In this document: one piece after another, positions 28,501 to 37,507 of the stretch
Layout of the letters: every line of letters starts with the position of its first letter
How positions within the stretch are numbered: position 1 is the stretch's first letter
NCBI GenBank assembly: GCA_002786855.1
Contig: PCUU01000041.1
Location: 1-64,000, forward strand
Reading direction: 5' to 3'
Length of the DNA stretch: 64,000 nt
DNA from: Cytophagales bacterium CG12_big_fil_rev_8_21_14_0_65_40_12
GTDB taxonomy: Bacteria > Bacteroidota > Bacteroidia > Cytophagales > Cyclobacteriaceae
Translations under genes and position numbers: made by a program
Notes under the pieces: generated by a model
Database searches by the model: none
What the model was told of the DNA's origin: nothing
The model's input: only the letters and a program-made list of their open reading frames with translations

Positions 28501-29293
28501 CGCGGCTTTAGGCTTAAATCCTGACCGTAAAGAAAAATCGGGCATCAAGGCGGCCATTATTCGCGAAAAAGGCGTGAATGGCGACAGAGAAATGGCCTAT
28601 GCCATGTACTTAGCTGGTTTCGATGTTAAGGACGTACACATGACGGACTTGATTTCTGGAGCGGAAGATTTAAGCGATGTCAATTTCATTGCCTTTGTAG
28701 GTGGCTTCTCTAATTCCGATGTTTTAGGTTCAGCAAAAGGTTGGGCAGGCGCTTTCTTGTACAACGAAAAAGCCAAAGCAGCTTTGGACAACTTTTACAA
28801 GCGAAAAGACACAATTTCATTGGGCATTTGCAATGGCTGTCAATTGATGGGTGAATTGGAATTGCTTTATCCAAAACACGATAAGCACCCGAAATTGCAC
28901 CATAACATTGCAGGCAAATTCGAATCAGGTTTTGTGAATGTGACTATTCCAGAGAATGACTCTGTCATGTTGGGTTCTTTGGCCGGTACTCGTCTTGGCA
29001 TTTGGGTGGCACATGGTGAAGGCCGTTTCTCGTTACCAGAAAAGGAATCTGAGTACCATGTGATTGCCAAGTATTCATACGAGGCCTATCCAGCTTCGCC
29101 TAACGGTTCTGACTACCACGTAGCTGGTTTGGCGAGTAAAGACGGCAGACACTTGGCCATTATGCCTCACTTTGAGCGCTCTATCTTCCCTTGGAACTGG
29201 GCGCACTATCCAATCGAACAACGCAAAGACATTATTAGCCCCTGGATTCAGGCTTTTGTGAATGCAAAGAATTGGGTGGCCAAAAGGGTGTAA
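25598..29293 (+). CDS. purL: Phosphoribosylformylglycinamidine synthase, single-chain type
   Basis: This enzyme performs the fourth step of purine synthesis, turning FGAR and glutamine into FGAM with ATP. At 1231 residues it is the long form that fuses the synthetase and glutaminase parts. The ATG at 25598 begins MIQFFDAGN; a TTG 36 bp upstream lies within the promoter box and is rejected. Landmarks: [15 protein letters not shown] in the linker, [25 protein letters not shown] at the ATP site, a second PurM-like half, and a C-terminal class I glutaminase with [12 protein letters not shown] (Cys nucleophile) and [10 protein letters not shown] (His/Glu). It is a single gene. Confidence 0.97.
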   Translation: [1231 protein letters not shown]

Positions 29294-29390
29294 AATTGAA
29301 ATAAAAGTGTTGAAGTTTGCTTAGGTAACTGGATTAGACAAGTTAACCTTAAAGTCTATGGCATTCTTTCAAAATCCTTGGAGTTGTGTA

Positions 29391-29556
29391 TCCCCCTGCC
29401 CCATTTAAGAAAGGGGGAGCGGTTTTAATGGCAGAAGCAAAAGTTTAGATCAGCTGCGGTTCAAAGTACATTGTAAAAAAGTATGGTAACTAGAGAGAAG
29501 ATTTAGAAGTAAAGACACCGGTAACAGCCTCCCCCCTGGACAAGTGGGCAGGGGGA
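29391..29556. repeat. C/G-run inverted repeat remnant in the spacer after purL
   Basis: TCCCCCTGCCC (29391) is matched by GGGCAGGGGGA (29546) at 144 bp distance, and each end also has a local stem (CCCC..GGGG and CCCCCTG..CAGGGGG). This looks like a decayed interspersed repeat. The remainder of the gene-free stretch 29294-29643 contains nothing else I can support. Confidence 0.5.
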
Positions 29557-29643
29557 TTGAATCAATTTTTTACCCCTAAATCCCTCTTTCACACGCTGAT
29601 TCCTAAATCAAATCCGCTATCTTAAGTATAGAATTGACCAACT

Positions 29644-30903
29644 ATGAATAAGCGTGATTTTTTAAAGAAGGCCTCTTTGATGGGCATTACCGCCTCGCCT
29701 TTTATTAGCCAAATAGAAAAACTGGTAAGCTCGGTAGAGCACCTCTCCCCGCTTCAACTGGCTTCGGATGAGGATTTTTGGGCAGTAATTAGAGCGGATT
29801 ATAAACTCAAGCCTGATTATATCAACCTAGAAAATGGTTATTACTGCTTTCTACCCCAACCAACGCTCAATCATTTAATTGATCACATCAATGAAGTCAA
29901 TTATCAGGGTTCCTATTATATGCGCACCGTGCAATGGGAGAACAAAAAAAAGGTAGCCGAAAAATTAGCTTCAATCGTCAATTGCAGCACTGATGAACTG
30001 GTGATTACCCGCAACACCACGGAATCACTCGATACCATCATTGGTGGTTTCCCTTGGCAGGCAGGCGATGAAGCCATTATGGCCCGCCAAGATTATGGTG
30101 CCATGATTAATATGTTCAGACAGGTCGAAAGAAGGCAAGGCATAAAACGGGTGGTTATTGATGTGCCCATGCATCCTCAATCAGATGAAGAAGTAGTTGC
30201 AGCATACGAGGCGGCCATTACCAAAAACACTAAGCTGTTGATGGTTTGTCATTTGGTTAATATTACGGGGCATATTCTACCGATTCGTAAAATCTGCGAT
30301 ATGGCCCATGCCAAAGGTGTGGAAGTGATGGTGGATGGTGCTCATGCTTTTGCCCAAATTGAGGTGGACATGAAAGCCCTAGATTGCGATTATTATGGCA
30401 CTAGTCTACACAAATGGATGTCGGTACCGTTGGGTGCAGGATTTTTGTATGTTAAGAAATCCAAAATAGCCCAGATTTGGCCCCTGTTCGCAGAGGAAGA
30501 TCTTAAGCCCGATGACATTAGAAGATTGAACCATACCGGAACGCACCCAGTCTATACTGATTTGGCCATTGCCAATGCCATAGACTACCATAATACCATC
30601 GGTTTGGAAAGGAAAAGTGCACGTTTGCGCTTCTTACAGAATTACTGGACAGATCAAGTGCGCGATTTAGACCATATTGTGCTGAACACTCCAAAAGACA
30701 GACAGCGGTCATGTGCCATCGCCAATGTAGGCATCAAAGGCATGAAACCAGCAGAGTTGAGCAAAACCCTGCTCGAAAAATATAAGATCTGGACGGTGGC
30801 CATTGATGGCGCGGGTGTGCATGGCTGTAGAATTACACCCAATGTGTACACCACCTTACAAGAATTAGATGTTTTTGTCGCTGCGCTGAAAGACATGGCC
30901 TAA
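29644..30903 (+). CDS. Exported class V PLP-dependent aminotransferase-like protein
   Basis: A 419-residue protein of the isopenicillin-N epimerase/cysteine desulfurase fold. An N-terminal Tat-like leader (NKRDFLKKASLMGITA) suggests export. The cofactor pocket is visible: VDGAHAFAQ (Asp231, His234) and SLHKWMSVPLGAG, where Lys257 would bind PLP. RNTTESLDTIIGG is the phosphate-binding segment. An exact reaction cannot be assigned; relatives include epimerases and lyases. It precedes the BCCT carrier gene by a short gap and may be co-transcribed with it. Confidence 0.87.
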   Translation: MNKRDFLKKASLMGITASPFISQIEKLVSSVEHLSPLQLASDEDFWAVIRADYKLKPDYINLENGYYCFLPQPTLNHLIDHINEVNYQGSYYMRTVQWENKKKVAEKLASIVNCSTDELVITRNTTESLDTIIGGFPWQAGDEAIMARQDYGAMINMFRQVERRQGIKRVVIDVPMHPQSDEEVVAAYEAAITKNTKLLMVCHLVNITGHILPIRKICDMAHAKGVEVMVDGAHAFAQIEVDMKALDCDYYGTSLHKWMSVPLGAGFLYVKKSKIAQIWPLFAEEDLKPDDIRRLNHTGTHPVYTDLAIANAIDYHNTIGLERKSARLRFLQNYWTDQVRDLDHIVLNTPKDRQRSCAIANVGIKGMKPAELSKTLLEKYKIWTVAIDGAGVHGCRITPNVYTTLQELDVFVAALKDMA

Positions 30904-31016
30904 TCCTGCTATCTTCGACAAACACCTGTACAATCAAGAAGAAAGGCAATCATATTTCTAGGCTGTTTAGCAGTTTCAGGCATCAGGTATTTTGGCCTCC
31001 CTTTATACTGCTGCTC

Positions 31017-32483
31017 GTGGCATTGATCTACAGTTTGGTAGATGTCGAAAGCTTCTTGAAAGCGACTACCAGCATCAATGATTTTTTCCTAGATCAATTC
31101 GGTTGGCTCTTTAGCTTAGGTACTTTGTTGATGCTGCTCAGCTGCGTTGTCATCCTCTTCCACCCCATTTCGAAAAGAAGAATTGGTGGAGAAAATGCCA
31201 AACCCTTTTTAAGCAAGTGGCGATGGTTTTCAATTGTTATTTGCACCACCATTGCCACAGGCATCATCTTTTGGGGTACTGCCGAGCCCATTTACCATTT
31301 GAATGCCCCACCAAGTTTCAGTGGCACAGAAGCAGGTACAGCTGCTGCGGGTGAGTACGCTTTGTCAGTGATGTTTCTCCATTGGACTTTCACTCCCTAT
31401 GCCATTTACAGCATTCCAGCCATAATGTTTGCTTTGGCCTTCTATAATGAGAAAAGGTCTTTCAGTTTAAAATCAACCCTCTATCCTTTTATCCCTGCGG
31501 GAAAACTCAAATGGCTCGGGATAGGCATAGACAGCATTTGTCTTTATGCCTTGGTAGCTGGAATGGCTGCATCCTTGGGTGCGGGCATTCTCACCCTTTC
31601 AGGAGGTATCAAAAACATCTTTGGTCTGGAGTCTAACTTCATTCTGCTACTTATTACCATCACCATTGTCGGGGCATTTGTACTTTCTGCCATTTCGGGA
31701 TTAATGAAGGGCATCAGGATTCTATCCGACATTAACATTCGCATCTTTATCCTACTCGCCCTCTTTATTTTCGTCTTCGGGCCTACGGGAAGCGTCCTGA
31801 TTCAAGCCTTTAATTCTCTTCTACTTTATTTAAAACATTTACCTGAATTCAGTTTGGTATCGGTACTCTACCCCGAAAATCCTTGGCCAAAAAGCTGGAC
31901 TTCCTTCAACTGGGCCAATTGGTTGGCTTGGGCACCAATTACTGCCTTGTTCTTAGGTAGGTTGAGTTATGGCTATACGGTAAAACAATTTATGATCGTC
32001 AACTGGATTTTGCCGAGCCTATTTGGAATGATCTGGATGTCTATTTTCAGTGGAACGGTCATCGATATGCAATTGAACCAAGGCATTGACTTGAATAGCC
32101 TATTGAAAAATCTAGGGCCAGAATCCATTGTTTATCGCATGTTCGAAACCTTGCCTTGGAAAGGCATTATTGCTGTGGTTTTCTTGTTTACGGCTTTTCT
32201 CTCCTACGTCACCGCAGCAGACTCAAATACCGAAGCCATGGGCGGAATTAGCTCCACGGGCATTTCACCTGAAACACCATCGCCTCCTAAGTTCATTAAA
32301 GTGATTTGGGGACTTACCATTGGTGCAGTGTCTTTTATCATGATCAGTTTGGCTGGCGTTGATGGCGTTAAGATGCTTTCTAACTTGGGAGGATTGCCAG
32401 CACTCGTCTTGATTATCGCCATTAATATTGGCTTGATTAAGGTACTTTTCTTCAAGAAAAAACCAAAAGCAGATCAAGCCTAA
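31017..32483 (+). CDS. BCCT-family osmolyte transporter, start codon uncertain
   Basis: A secondary carrier of the betaine/carnitine/choline family with about 12 membrane helices. Typical segments are FHWTFTPYAIYSIPAIMFALAFY-like in TM4, GAGILTLSGGIKNIFG, WLAWAPITALFLGRLSYGYTVKQF and the late SYVTAADSNTEAMGG. The GTG at 31017 gives 488 residues but starts inside TM1. The same frame is open upstream and encodes RLFSSFRHQVFWPPFILLL, which looks like the real N-terminus, yet it contains no ATG, GTG or TTG close by. An unusual start codon or a start inside the preceding gene is possible. Likely substrate: glycine betaine or choline. Confidence 0.85.
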   Translation: MALIYSLVDVESFLKATTSINDFFLDQFGWLFSLGTLLMLLSCVVILFHPISKRRIGGENAKPFLSKWRWFSIVICTTIATGIIFWGTAEPIYHLNAPPSFSGTEAGTAAAGEYALSVMFLHWTFTPYAIYSIPAIMFALAFYNEKRSFSLKSTLYPFIPAGKLKWLGIGIDSICLYALVAGMAASLGAGILTLSGGIKNIFGLESNFILLLITITIVGAFVLSAISGLMKGIRILSDINIRIFILLALFIFVFGPTGSVLIQAFNSLLLYLKHLPEFSLVSVLYPENPWPKSWTSFNWANWLAWAPITALFLGRLSYGYTVKQFMIVNWILPSLFGMIWMSIFSGTVIDMQLNQGIDLNSLLKNLGPESIVYRMFETLPWKGIIAVVFLFTAFLSYVTAADSNTEAMGGISSTGISPETPSPPKFIKVIWGLTIGAVSFIMISLAGVDGVKMLSNLGGLPALVLIIAINIGLIKVLFFKKKPKADQA

Positions 32484-32535
32484 AGCTGATTAAACCTTTG
32501 ATTTACTCAACAGTCAAAGAGCCCAAATTGTACCC

Positions 32536-32934
32536 ATGAAAAAGAGATTTTTAATCATAATGATGATGCTTGCAGTAGTAGCTACTGCTTATGCTCAAGG
32601 TGGTGGTCAAAGAGGCGGCCAACGTCCAGACCCTAAAGTTCAAGCAAAAACTCAAGCAGATACTTGGCAAGAGAAATTCGGCCTATCAGACGAACAACAT
32701 ACTAAGGTCTACGAACTTCTGATTTCATCTTCAGAAAAAAGACAAGAGAAAATGCAAGCCATGAGAAGTGGAGGTCAGCCTGATAGAACTGCCATGCAAA
32801 AGATGATGTCTGACTTTCAAGAAGAGCAAGACAAAGAATTAAAAAAGATTTTTAGTGCAGACCAGTGGACTGCTTACGAAACTTGGAAGAAAGAAAATCC
32901 CCCAAGACAAGGAAGAGGCGGAGGACAAAAATAA
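32536..32934 (+). CDS. Small exported Gln/Gly-rich helical protein
   Basis: A 132-residue protein with a signal peptide (1-20, AYAQG), Gly/Gln/Arg-rich segments at both ends of the mature chain (GGGQRGGQRPD; RQGRGGGQK) and a helical core (TWQEKFGLSDEQHTKVYELL). The core resembles Spy/CpxP or DUF4890-like periplasmic helical proteins of Bacteroidetes. Its role is unknown; a chaperone-like role is only a guess. It lies 52 bp after the BCCT gene. Confidence 0.65.
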   Translation: MKKRFLIIMMMLAVVATAYAQGGGQRGGQRPDPKVQAKTQADTWQEKFGLSDEQHTKVYELLISSSEKRQEKMQAMRSGGQPDRTAMQKMMSDFQEEQDKELKKIFSADQWTAYETWKKENPPRQGRGGGQK

Positions 32935-32955
32935 GGTTGTTGGTTGTTTAAAGAG

Positions 32956-33081
32956 GCTGTCTCAAAAATCCGTTTCCGTGTCACCCTGAACTTGTTTCAG
33001 GGTCTTTAATTGAACGATTATCAATCTGAGAGATTCTGAATCGAGTTCAGAATGACTAGTATTTCGGGTTTTTGAGGCAGC
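32956..33081. repeat. Interspersed element with two hairpins inside an outer inverted repeat
   Basis: The outer arms GCTGTCTCAAAAA (32956-32968) and TTTTTGAGGCAGC (33069-33081) pair with one mismatch. Inside are two 8-bp hairpins: ACCCTGAA/TTCAGGGT at 32983-33003 and ATTCTGAA/TTCAGAAT at 33033-33053. The second hairpin and its TGAC tail recur at 47920-47944. The outer arm plus the T run after it may also end transcription of the small protein gene at 32536-32934. Confidence 0.7.
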
Positions 33082-33091
33082 TTTTTTATGC

Positions 33092-35545
33092 CTATTCGTA
33101 CCTTAAAGCATCAATTGGGTTTCTTCTGGCCACCTGAAGTGATTGAACCACAATCGTAGAAAAGGCAATCAACAAAATTAGCACTGCCGGCATTACGAAA
33201 ATATACCAATCCAAATCAATTTGATAAGCATAGGTTTGAAGCCAGTTTGTTGCACACCAATAAGTGATAGGTAAAGCAATAAAAATGGACAATACAATCA
33301 GCTTCATAAAGCTGGTCGAAAGCATTTTAATAATGCTAGAAACATTGGCGCCTAATACTTTCCGAATTCCAATCTCTTTGATGCGTTGCTGCACCTCATA
33401 AAGCACTAAACCAAATAAGCCTAAGATGGAAACGAAAACAGTGATTGAAGTAAAAAGACCGAACACCGTTCCAAACTGCTGATCAGCCTTGTATTGTTCG
33501 TTAAACTTTTCGTCTAGGAAATAATAATCAAAATCACTGCTCGGATATACCTCTCCATAAATGGCTTCAACTTTGTTTAAAATAGCTTTATAGGACTGAT
33601 CGCTCTTCGCCATATTTACTTTTATAGAAGCGTAGTTGGCAGCAGTTGAATTGGCATCGAATATGAAAATGGTTGGGTCGACATTCGTTTTTAAAGAATG
33701 ATGATTGTAATCGTTGAAAATGCCCAAAATTTCAAATGATTCTTTAAACCCTCCTGCCACTTTTTTACCAATGGCTTCTTCGTTAGTCTGAAATCCCATA
33801 AGTTTCCTGGCTGTTTCGTTCAAGAGCATGGACCTACCAATTCCATCTGGGTTCTGTTTTGGCTTGTCCAAAGCCTCATCAAAAGCTCTTCCAGCCAAGA
33901 TTTTAAATCCAAAAGTCGGGATGAAATCAGCGTCAACGCTATAGAAATAATTGTTATTCCCTTTAAACTCCTCTTTACCCACTGCATAGAAGCCAGTCGT
34001 TGAATTCATGTCTGTGGTACCCTGTCCAAAAATTGTCTCTGAAAACGACATGGAGGCCACTTCTGGCAATCTCAATATTTCATTTTTAAAAGACATTCTT
34101 TTTAATTGCTGCTCGTCATCTGATAAGGCTACCAAGGGTGACCTTACTACAATTGTTTGATCAATGTCGATCCCTAATTCTTGATTTCGCATTTGTGTTA
34201 CCTGAGTGTAAATCACAGTGGTTCCGGCCAGTAAAATCATGGTGATAATAAATTGAAATACGACAAGTGATTTTCTAAAGAAAAGACCCTTTTTCGAATT
34301 CTTTAATTTGCCTGTAAGCACCGCCAAAGGCCTGTAGTTCGACAGCACCAAGGCAGGATAAATACCAGATGCCAAAGTACCTACGATTAAAAGCGCGGTC
34401 ACCAAAATCACAAGAGTTAGATCTGTTAATAGATTGATGGAAAGGTCGGTTTCAGTAAATTGATTGAAGAAAGGAAGCACGGCTTGAACTAAGGTGAGTG
34501 TCAGTATCAGCGAAAAGAGATTTAGCAAGAACGATTCAGTTAAAAACTGGATCAGCAGCGCTGTTTTGCTTGATCCTAGCACTTTCCTTACCCCTACTTC
34601 TTTACCACGTTCTAAGGCTTTGGCAGTAGCCAGATTGATGTAATTTACCCATGCGATAATAAGTACAAACATAGCCACGAGCAATAAGATATTCACCGAG
34701 GCTTGACTTCCATTAACATCTGCTTCGAAACTGCGATTAGACTTCAGGTGAATATCGGTTAAGGGTTGAATTACCAATTGCTCTTCTGAATCCTGAGCTA
34801 CTTTGCCGTGGTAATTTTCATTGAAGCGCTCAGCGAAAGCAGCATCTAAAACAGATCCTTTCGAAAGTAAATACATGAACTCATTGTTCCTGCCCCAATC
34901 GCCATACTTCCAATCGAAATATTTGACACCTGACTCATATGAAATCAGAATATCAAATTTCAAATGGGCATTCTCAGGCACATCTTTAATCACCCCACTT
35001 ACTTTCATTAGGGCCTCTCTGCTTCCCAGTACTACAGTGATCATTTCGCCTACAGGGTCTTCATCGCCAAAGTACTTCGTTGCTGCGCTTTCTGTAAGTA
35101 CAACTAAATCAGATTCAGTTAAGGCAGTGGCCGGATCACCGCTCGCCATTTGCCAATCAAACACTTTGAGCCAACCTGGATTAGCGAAATAGACGCTATT
35201 CTCATTATATGCCTTCTCACCATTTTTGAAAAGAACCCGACCGATATTTCTCGCCATTGCGAAGCTTTCGATTTCAGGAAATTCATTCACTGCCATGGGT
35301 CCAACAGCAGGATAACACTGTGCATCGGAGGCTTGAAAAGCATCGCCCGAATAAAGATCAACCGTCACCCTGTAAATATCCTTTGCTCGCGAATGAAAAC
35401 TATCATAGCTCATTTCGCAACGGGCATAAGTAAGAATAAGCATGCAGACAGTCATGCCTACGGTAAGGCCAAATACATTAATCAGAGCAAATGATTTTCG
35501 CTTTTTGATATTTCGAAAGGCAACTAATAGATGGTTCTTGATCAT
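33092..35545 (-). CDS. FtsX-like ABC transporter permease
   Basis: An 817-residue permease with two MacB-periplasmic-core/FtsX halves. TM1 follows FRNIKKRKSFALINVFGLTVGM; three helices lie near 285-400 (VNYINLATAKALERGKEVGVRKVLG before the second), and the second half repeats the pattern with EVQQRIKEIGIRKVLGANV near the C-terminus. Such MacB-type permeases act with an ATPase in mechanical export or lipoprotein handling. No ATPase gene is adjacent, so it must use one encoded elsewhere. Bacteroidetes genomes carry many stand-alone copies. Confidence 0.92.
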   Translation of the reverse strand: MIKNHLLVAFRNIKKRKSFALINVFGLTVGMTVCMLILTYARCEMSYDSFHSRAKDIYRVTVDLYSGDAFQASDAQCYPAVGPMAVNEFPEIESFAMARNIGRVLFKNGEKAYNENSVYFANPGWLKVFDWQMASGDPATALTESDLVVLTESAATKYFGDEDPVGEMITVVLGSREALMKVSGVIKDVPENAHLKFDILISYESGVKYFDWKYGDWGRNNEFMYLLSKGSVLDAAFAERFNENYHGKVAQDSEEQLVIQPLTDIHLKSNRSFEADVNGSQASVNILLLVAMFVLIIAWVNYINLATAKALERGKEVGVRKVLGSSKTALLIQFLTESFLLNLFSLILTLTLVQAVLPFFNQFTETDLSINLLTDLTLVILVTALLIVGTLASGIYPALVLSNYRPLAVLTGKLKNSKKGLFFRKSLVVFQFIITMILLAGTTVIYTQVTQMRNQELGIDIDQTIVVRSPLVALSDDEQQLKRMSFKNEILRLPEVASMSFSETIFGQGTTDMNSTTGFYAVGKEEFKGNNNYFYSVDADFIPTFGFKILAGRAFDEALDKPKQNPDGIGRSMLLNETARKLMGFQTNEEAIGKKVAGGFKESFEILGIFNDYNHHSLKTNVDPTIFIFDANSTAANYASIKVNMAKSDQSYKAILNKVEAIYGEVYPSSDFDYYFLDEKFNEQYKADQQFGTVFGLFTSITVFVSILGLFGLVLYEVQQRIKEIGIRKVLGANVSSIIKMLSTSFMKLIVLSIFIALPITYWCATNWLQTYAYQIDLDWYIFVMPAVLILLIAFSTIVVQSLQVARRNPIDALRYE

Positions 35546-35663
35546 GATCAGGGAATTTTTTCACAAGCACTTGTTCAATTGGAATGCCATAGAATTAAAA
35601 AACTGATTATTAATTACTTAAGATAATGAAAACATTGGAAAGCGTCTTATGATGGTACGGTGT

Positions 35664-35680
35664 TGTTTCAAATTGAAACA
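35664..35680 (-). terminator. Short dyad next to the esterase stop codon
   Basis: TGTTTCAA and TTGAAACA face each other around one base, immediately past the stop codon of the minus-strand esterase gene. No T run follows, so a termination role is weak. Confidence 0.25.
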
Positions 35681-36562
35681 CTACTCCAACTCCGATTTAA
35701 CTGCATTTCCAAAAGCCCAGTCTAAAAAATCAGGAAAAACAGCCGACCAAGTCTCAAAATTGTGCTCACCGTCCTTCACTTCGACATAAGTAATACATTG
35801 TTCGGTATAGCCTTTTACTTGAAGTGTTTTAATGAGATCGAGCGTATCGTCAATCGCATCGATTACGCCATTATGATTTCGGTCTGAAGTCTCATCTTTC
35901 GTTCCAGCTTGAAGCCAAAACTTCATCCCCGCATTGTACTTCCCTTGATTTACTACTTGGTGAATAATGCGATCTGCATCTGGGTATTGTTCATTTACAG
36001 GTGTACTCCTCCACCAAAACGAACCTGAAAAAACGCCCACTTTTAGAAAGGCCTGAGGGTTTCTCCATGTGATATCAATAGCACTCAATCCTCCCAACGA
36101 GAAACCTGCATATACTGAAAGTTCTGGTTCAATAAAGCAATTGTAATGCTCTCTTAAATAAGGCAATAACTTATAAATAATAAAGTCAGAATAGGTCTTG
36201 GCCTTCCATCCCCGATTTTTATAATCCGAAAAGCCAGCCGTACCGTATTCGTTCATCCGATCGCCTGCGTAAACACCCACAACGATTGGTAAAGTCTTTT
36301 TCTCCAAAATTCGTGCAGTAAGAATATCTACCAACTTCAATTGTTCCCAGTCTTGCCCATCATTGAGCAATAAGCTTGGCGTATTGGATTTTTCAGAAGG
36401 GTTGTAGTGCAGTGGCAAAAAAACGTCCACCCTCACCTTATGCTTTAGTCGCTTGGAGCGTACCAGCAGCTGATGCACCTGCAAATACTCATTGAGCACC
36501 AGCACCTTTTTCTTCTTTACAAAAGGCTTAATGATTATATCCGAAAACTCGCGAAACGACAT
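35681..36562 (-). CDS. Putative esterase of the esterase-D/enterochelin-esterase fold
   Basis: A 293-residue alpha/beta-hydrolase of the putative-esterase family. The nucleophile elbow is GFSLGG (Ser155), the acid lies in the GTKDETSDRNHNGVID region and the His in DGEHNFETW. It lacks a signal peptide and starts with a Lys-rich patch (KKKKV). The family includes S-formylglutathione, siderophore and peptide-ester hydrolases. It is one of three related esterases between 35.6 and 47.7 kb; the other two lead the ligase operons, so a shared pathway is possible. A -7 promoter box ends only five bases before its ATG. Confidence 0.82.
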   Translation of the reverse strand: MSFREFSDIIIKPFVKKKKVLVLNEYLQVHQLLVRSKRLKHKVRVDVFLPLHYNPSEKSNTPSLLLNDGQDWEQLKLVDILTARILEKKTLPIVVGVYAGDRMNEYGTAGFSDYKNRGWKAKTYSDFIIYKLLPYLREHYNCFIEPELSVYAGFSLGGLSAIDITWRNPQAFLKVGVFSGSFWWRSTPVNEQYPDADRIIHQVVNQGKYNAGMKFWLQAGTKDETSDRNHNGVIDAIDDTLDLIKTLQVKGYTEQCITYVEVKDGEHNFETWSAVFPDFLDWAFGNAVKSELE

Positions 36563-36567
36563 TGGGG

Positions 36568-36575
36568 CAAAAGTA
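36568..36575 (-). promoter_or_regulatory. -7 promoter box implying a leaderless esterase mRNA
   Basis: On the minus strand TACTTTTG matches TAnnTTTG and is followed by CCCCA and then the esterase ATG. A TTTG lies upstream with a spacing of 16 bases, shorter than the usual 19. If used, the transcript would start at or within a few bases of the start codon. Confidence 0.5.
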
Positions 36576-36835
36576 GATTTTTCCTTTGGGTCAAAAAAGC
36601 GGATTGATAAAGATATAAAGCAGTTTAAGCAGCACTTATATCGAGAATGGGCGCCCTTTCATTTCATGAATATGAAAATATTATTGGCAGATGGTTGTAT
36701 TTGCCATAAAGTAGATAATTTTAGTAGGAAATTAGCTAGACTGATTCCGCATCCTCAATCAAAAAGATGCAACAATTGGTATCAATTTTCAGTAATGAAA
36801 AAGAATTTTCCTTTGGCCTTAAAAAGAAAACATAG

Positions 36836-37507
36836 ATGAAATACTCACTTACCATCATTGCCCTTCTCCTCATCATCGCTTCTGCTTACGCCCAAAAAGA
36901 AATCAAATTTTTTACGAATGAGCAGCCTATTGATGTCAATAGGTACAAGGACATAGAAGGCAGTCCATTCCTCTTCAAAACATGGAAGAAGGCCACTTTG
37001 TATGATGTTTATGGGGCAACTTATAATGACGTGTTCTTTAACTACAACGGACTGACCCAAGATATCGAGCTTTTCAAAAACGATAAAGAGTTTATAATAC
37101 TTAACTCTTTGTTCTACGAGCGAATAGTGGCTGAGGACGAAGACGCCCCCAATGGTCAATTGGTAATGAAAAAAGGCCTTGATCCGGAATTGGGTGAAAG
37201 CTTTGTTCAAGTAATTCATGAAGGAGAAAAACTTACTGTGATTAAGCAGTTCAATGTGCGCAAAAGCAAAGTAACCATTAACGATGTGGGCAAAATTCGG
37301 AACTTCGAGAACTTCACGAGATCTACTAATTATAACGTAATCAGTAAGCTGGCTATGGTTGATATGAGCACAAAGAAGAAGCAATTGTTGAGACTCTTAG
37401 GAAGCGAAAATGAACTTGACCAATACATTAAAACTGAGAGACTAGACTTAGATAAGGATATTGACTTGGGCAAGCTCTTCGCTTTTTACGAAACCCTCGA
37501 AAACTAA
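36836..37507 (+). CDS. Exported protein of unknown function
   Basis: A 223-residue protein with a clear signal peptide (1-19, ASAYAQ). The mature part is mixed alpha/beta with FFTNEQPIDVNRYKDIEGSPFLF near the front and a charged C-terminal helical end (ENELDQYIKTERLDLDKDI). It has no Cys and no recognised motif. Bacteroidetes often encode such proteins, but I cannot name the family. It precedes the ligase operon by 224 bp, so it is probably a separate unit. Confidence 0.6.
   Translation: MKYSLTIIALLLIIASAYAQKEIKFFTNEQPIDVNRYKDIEGSPFLFKTWKKATLYDVYGATYNDVFFNYNGLTQDIELFKNDKEFIILNSLFYERIVAEDEDAPNGQLVMKKGLDPELGESFVQVIHEGEKLTVIKQFNVRKSKVTINDVGKIRNFENFTRSTNYNVISKLAMVDMSTKKKQLLRLLGSENELDQYIKTERLDLDKDIDLGKLFAFYETLEN

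Noticed and set aside
29294-29643. Riboswitch or RNA gene after purL
   Set aside because: Only C/G-run inverted repeats are seen; no conserved RNA motif was recognised.
36492-36839. Open frame whose TGA overlaps the ATG of the gene at 36836 (ATGA)
   Set aside because: It runs antisense through the esterase start and its promoter box, and the product shows no signal, motif or sensible composition.
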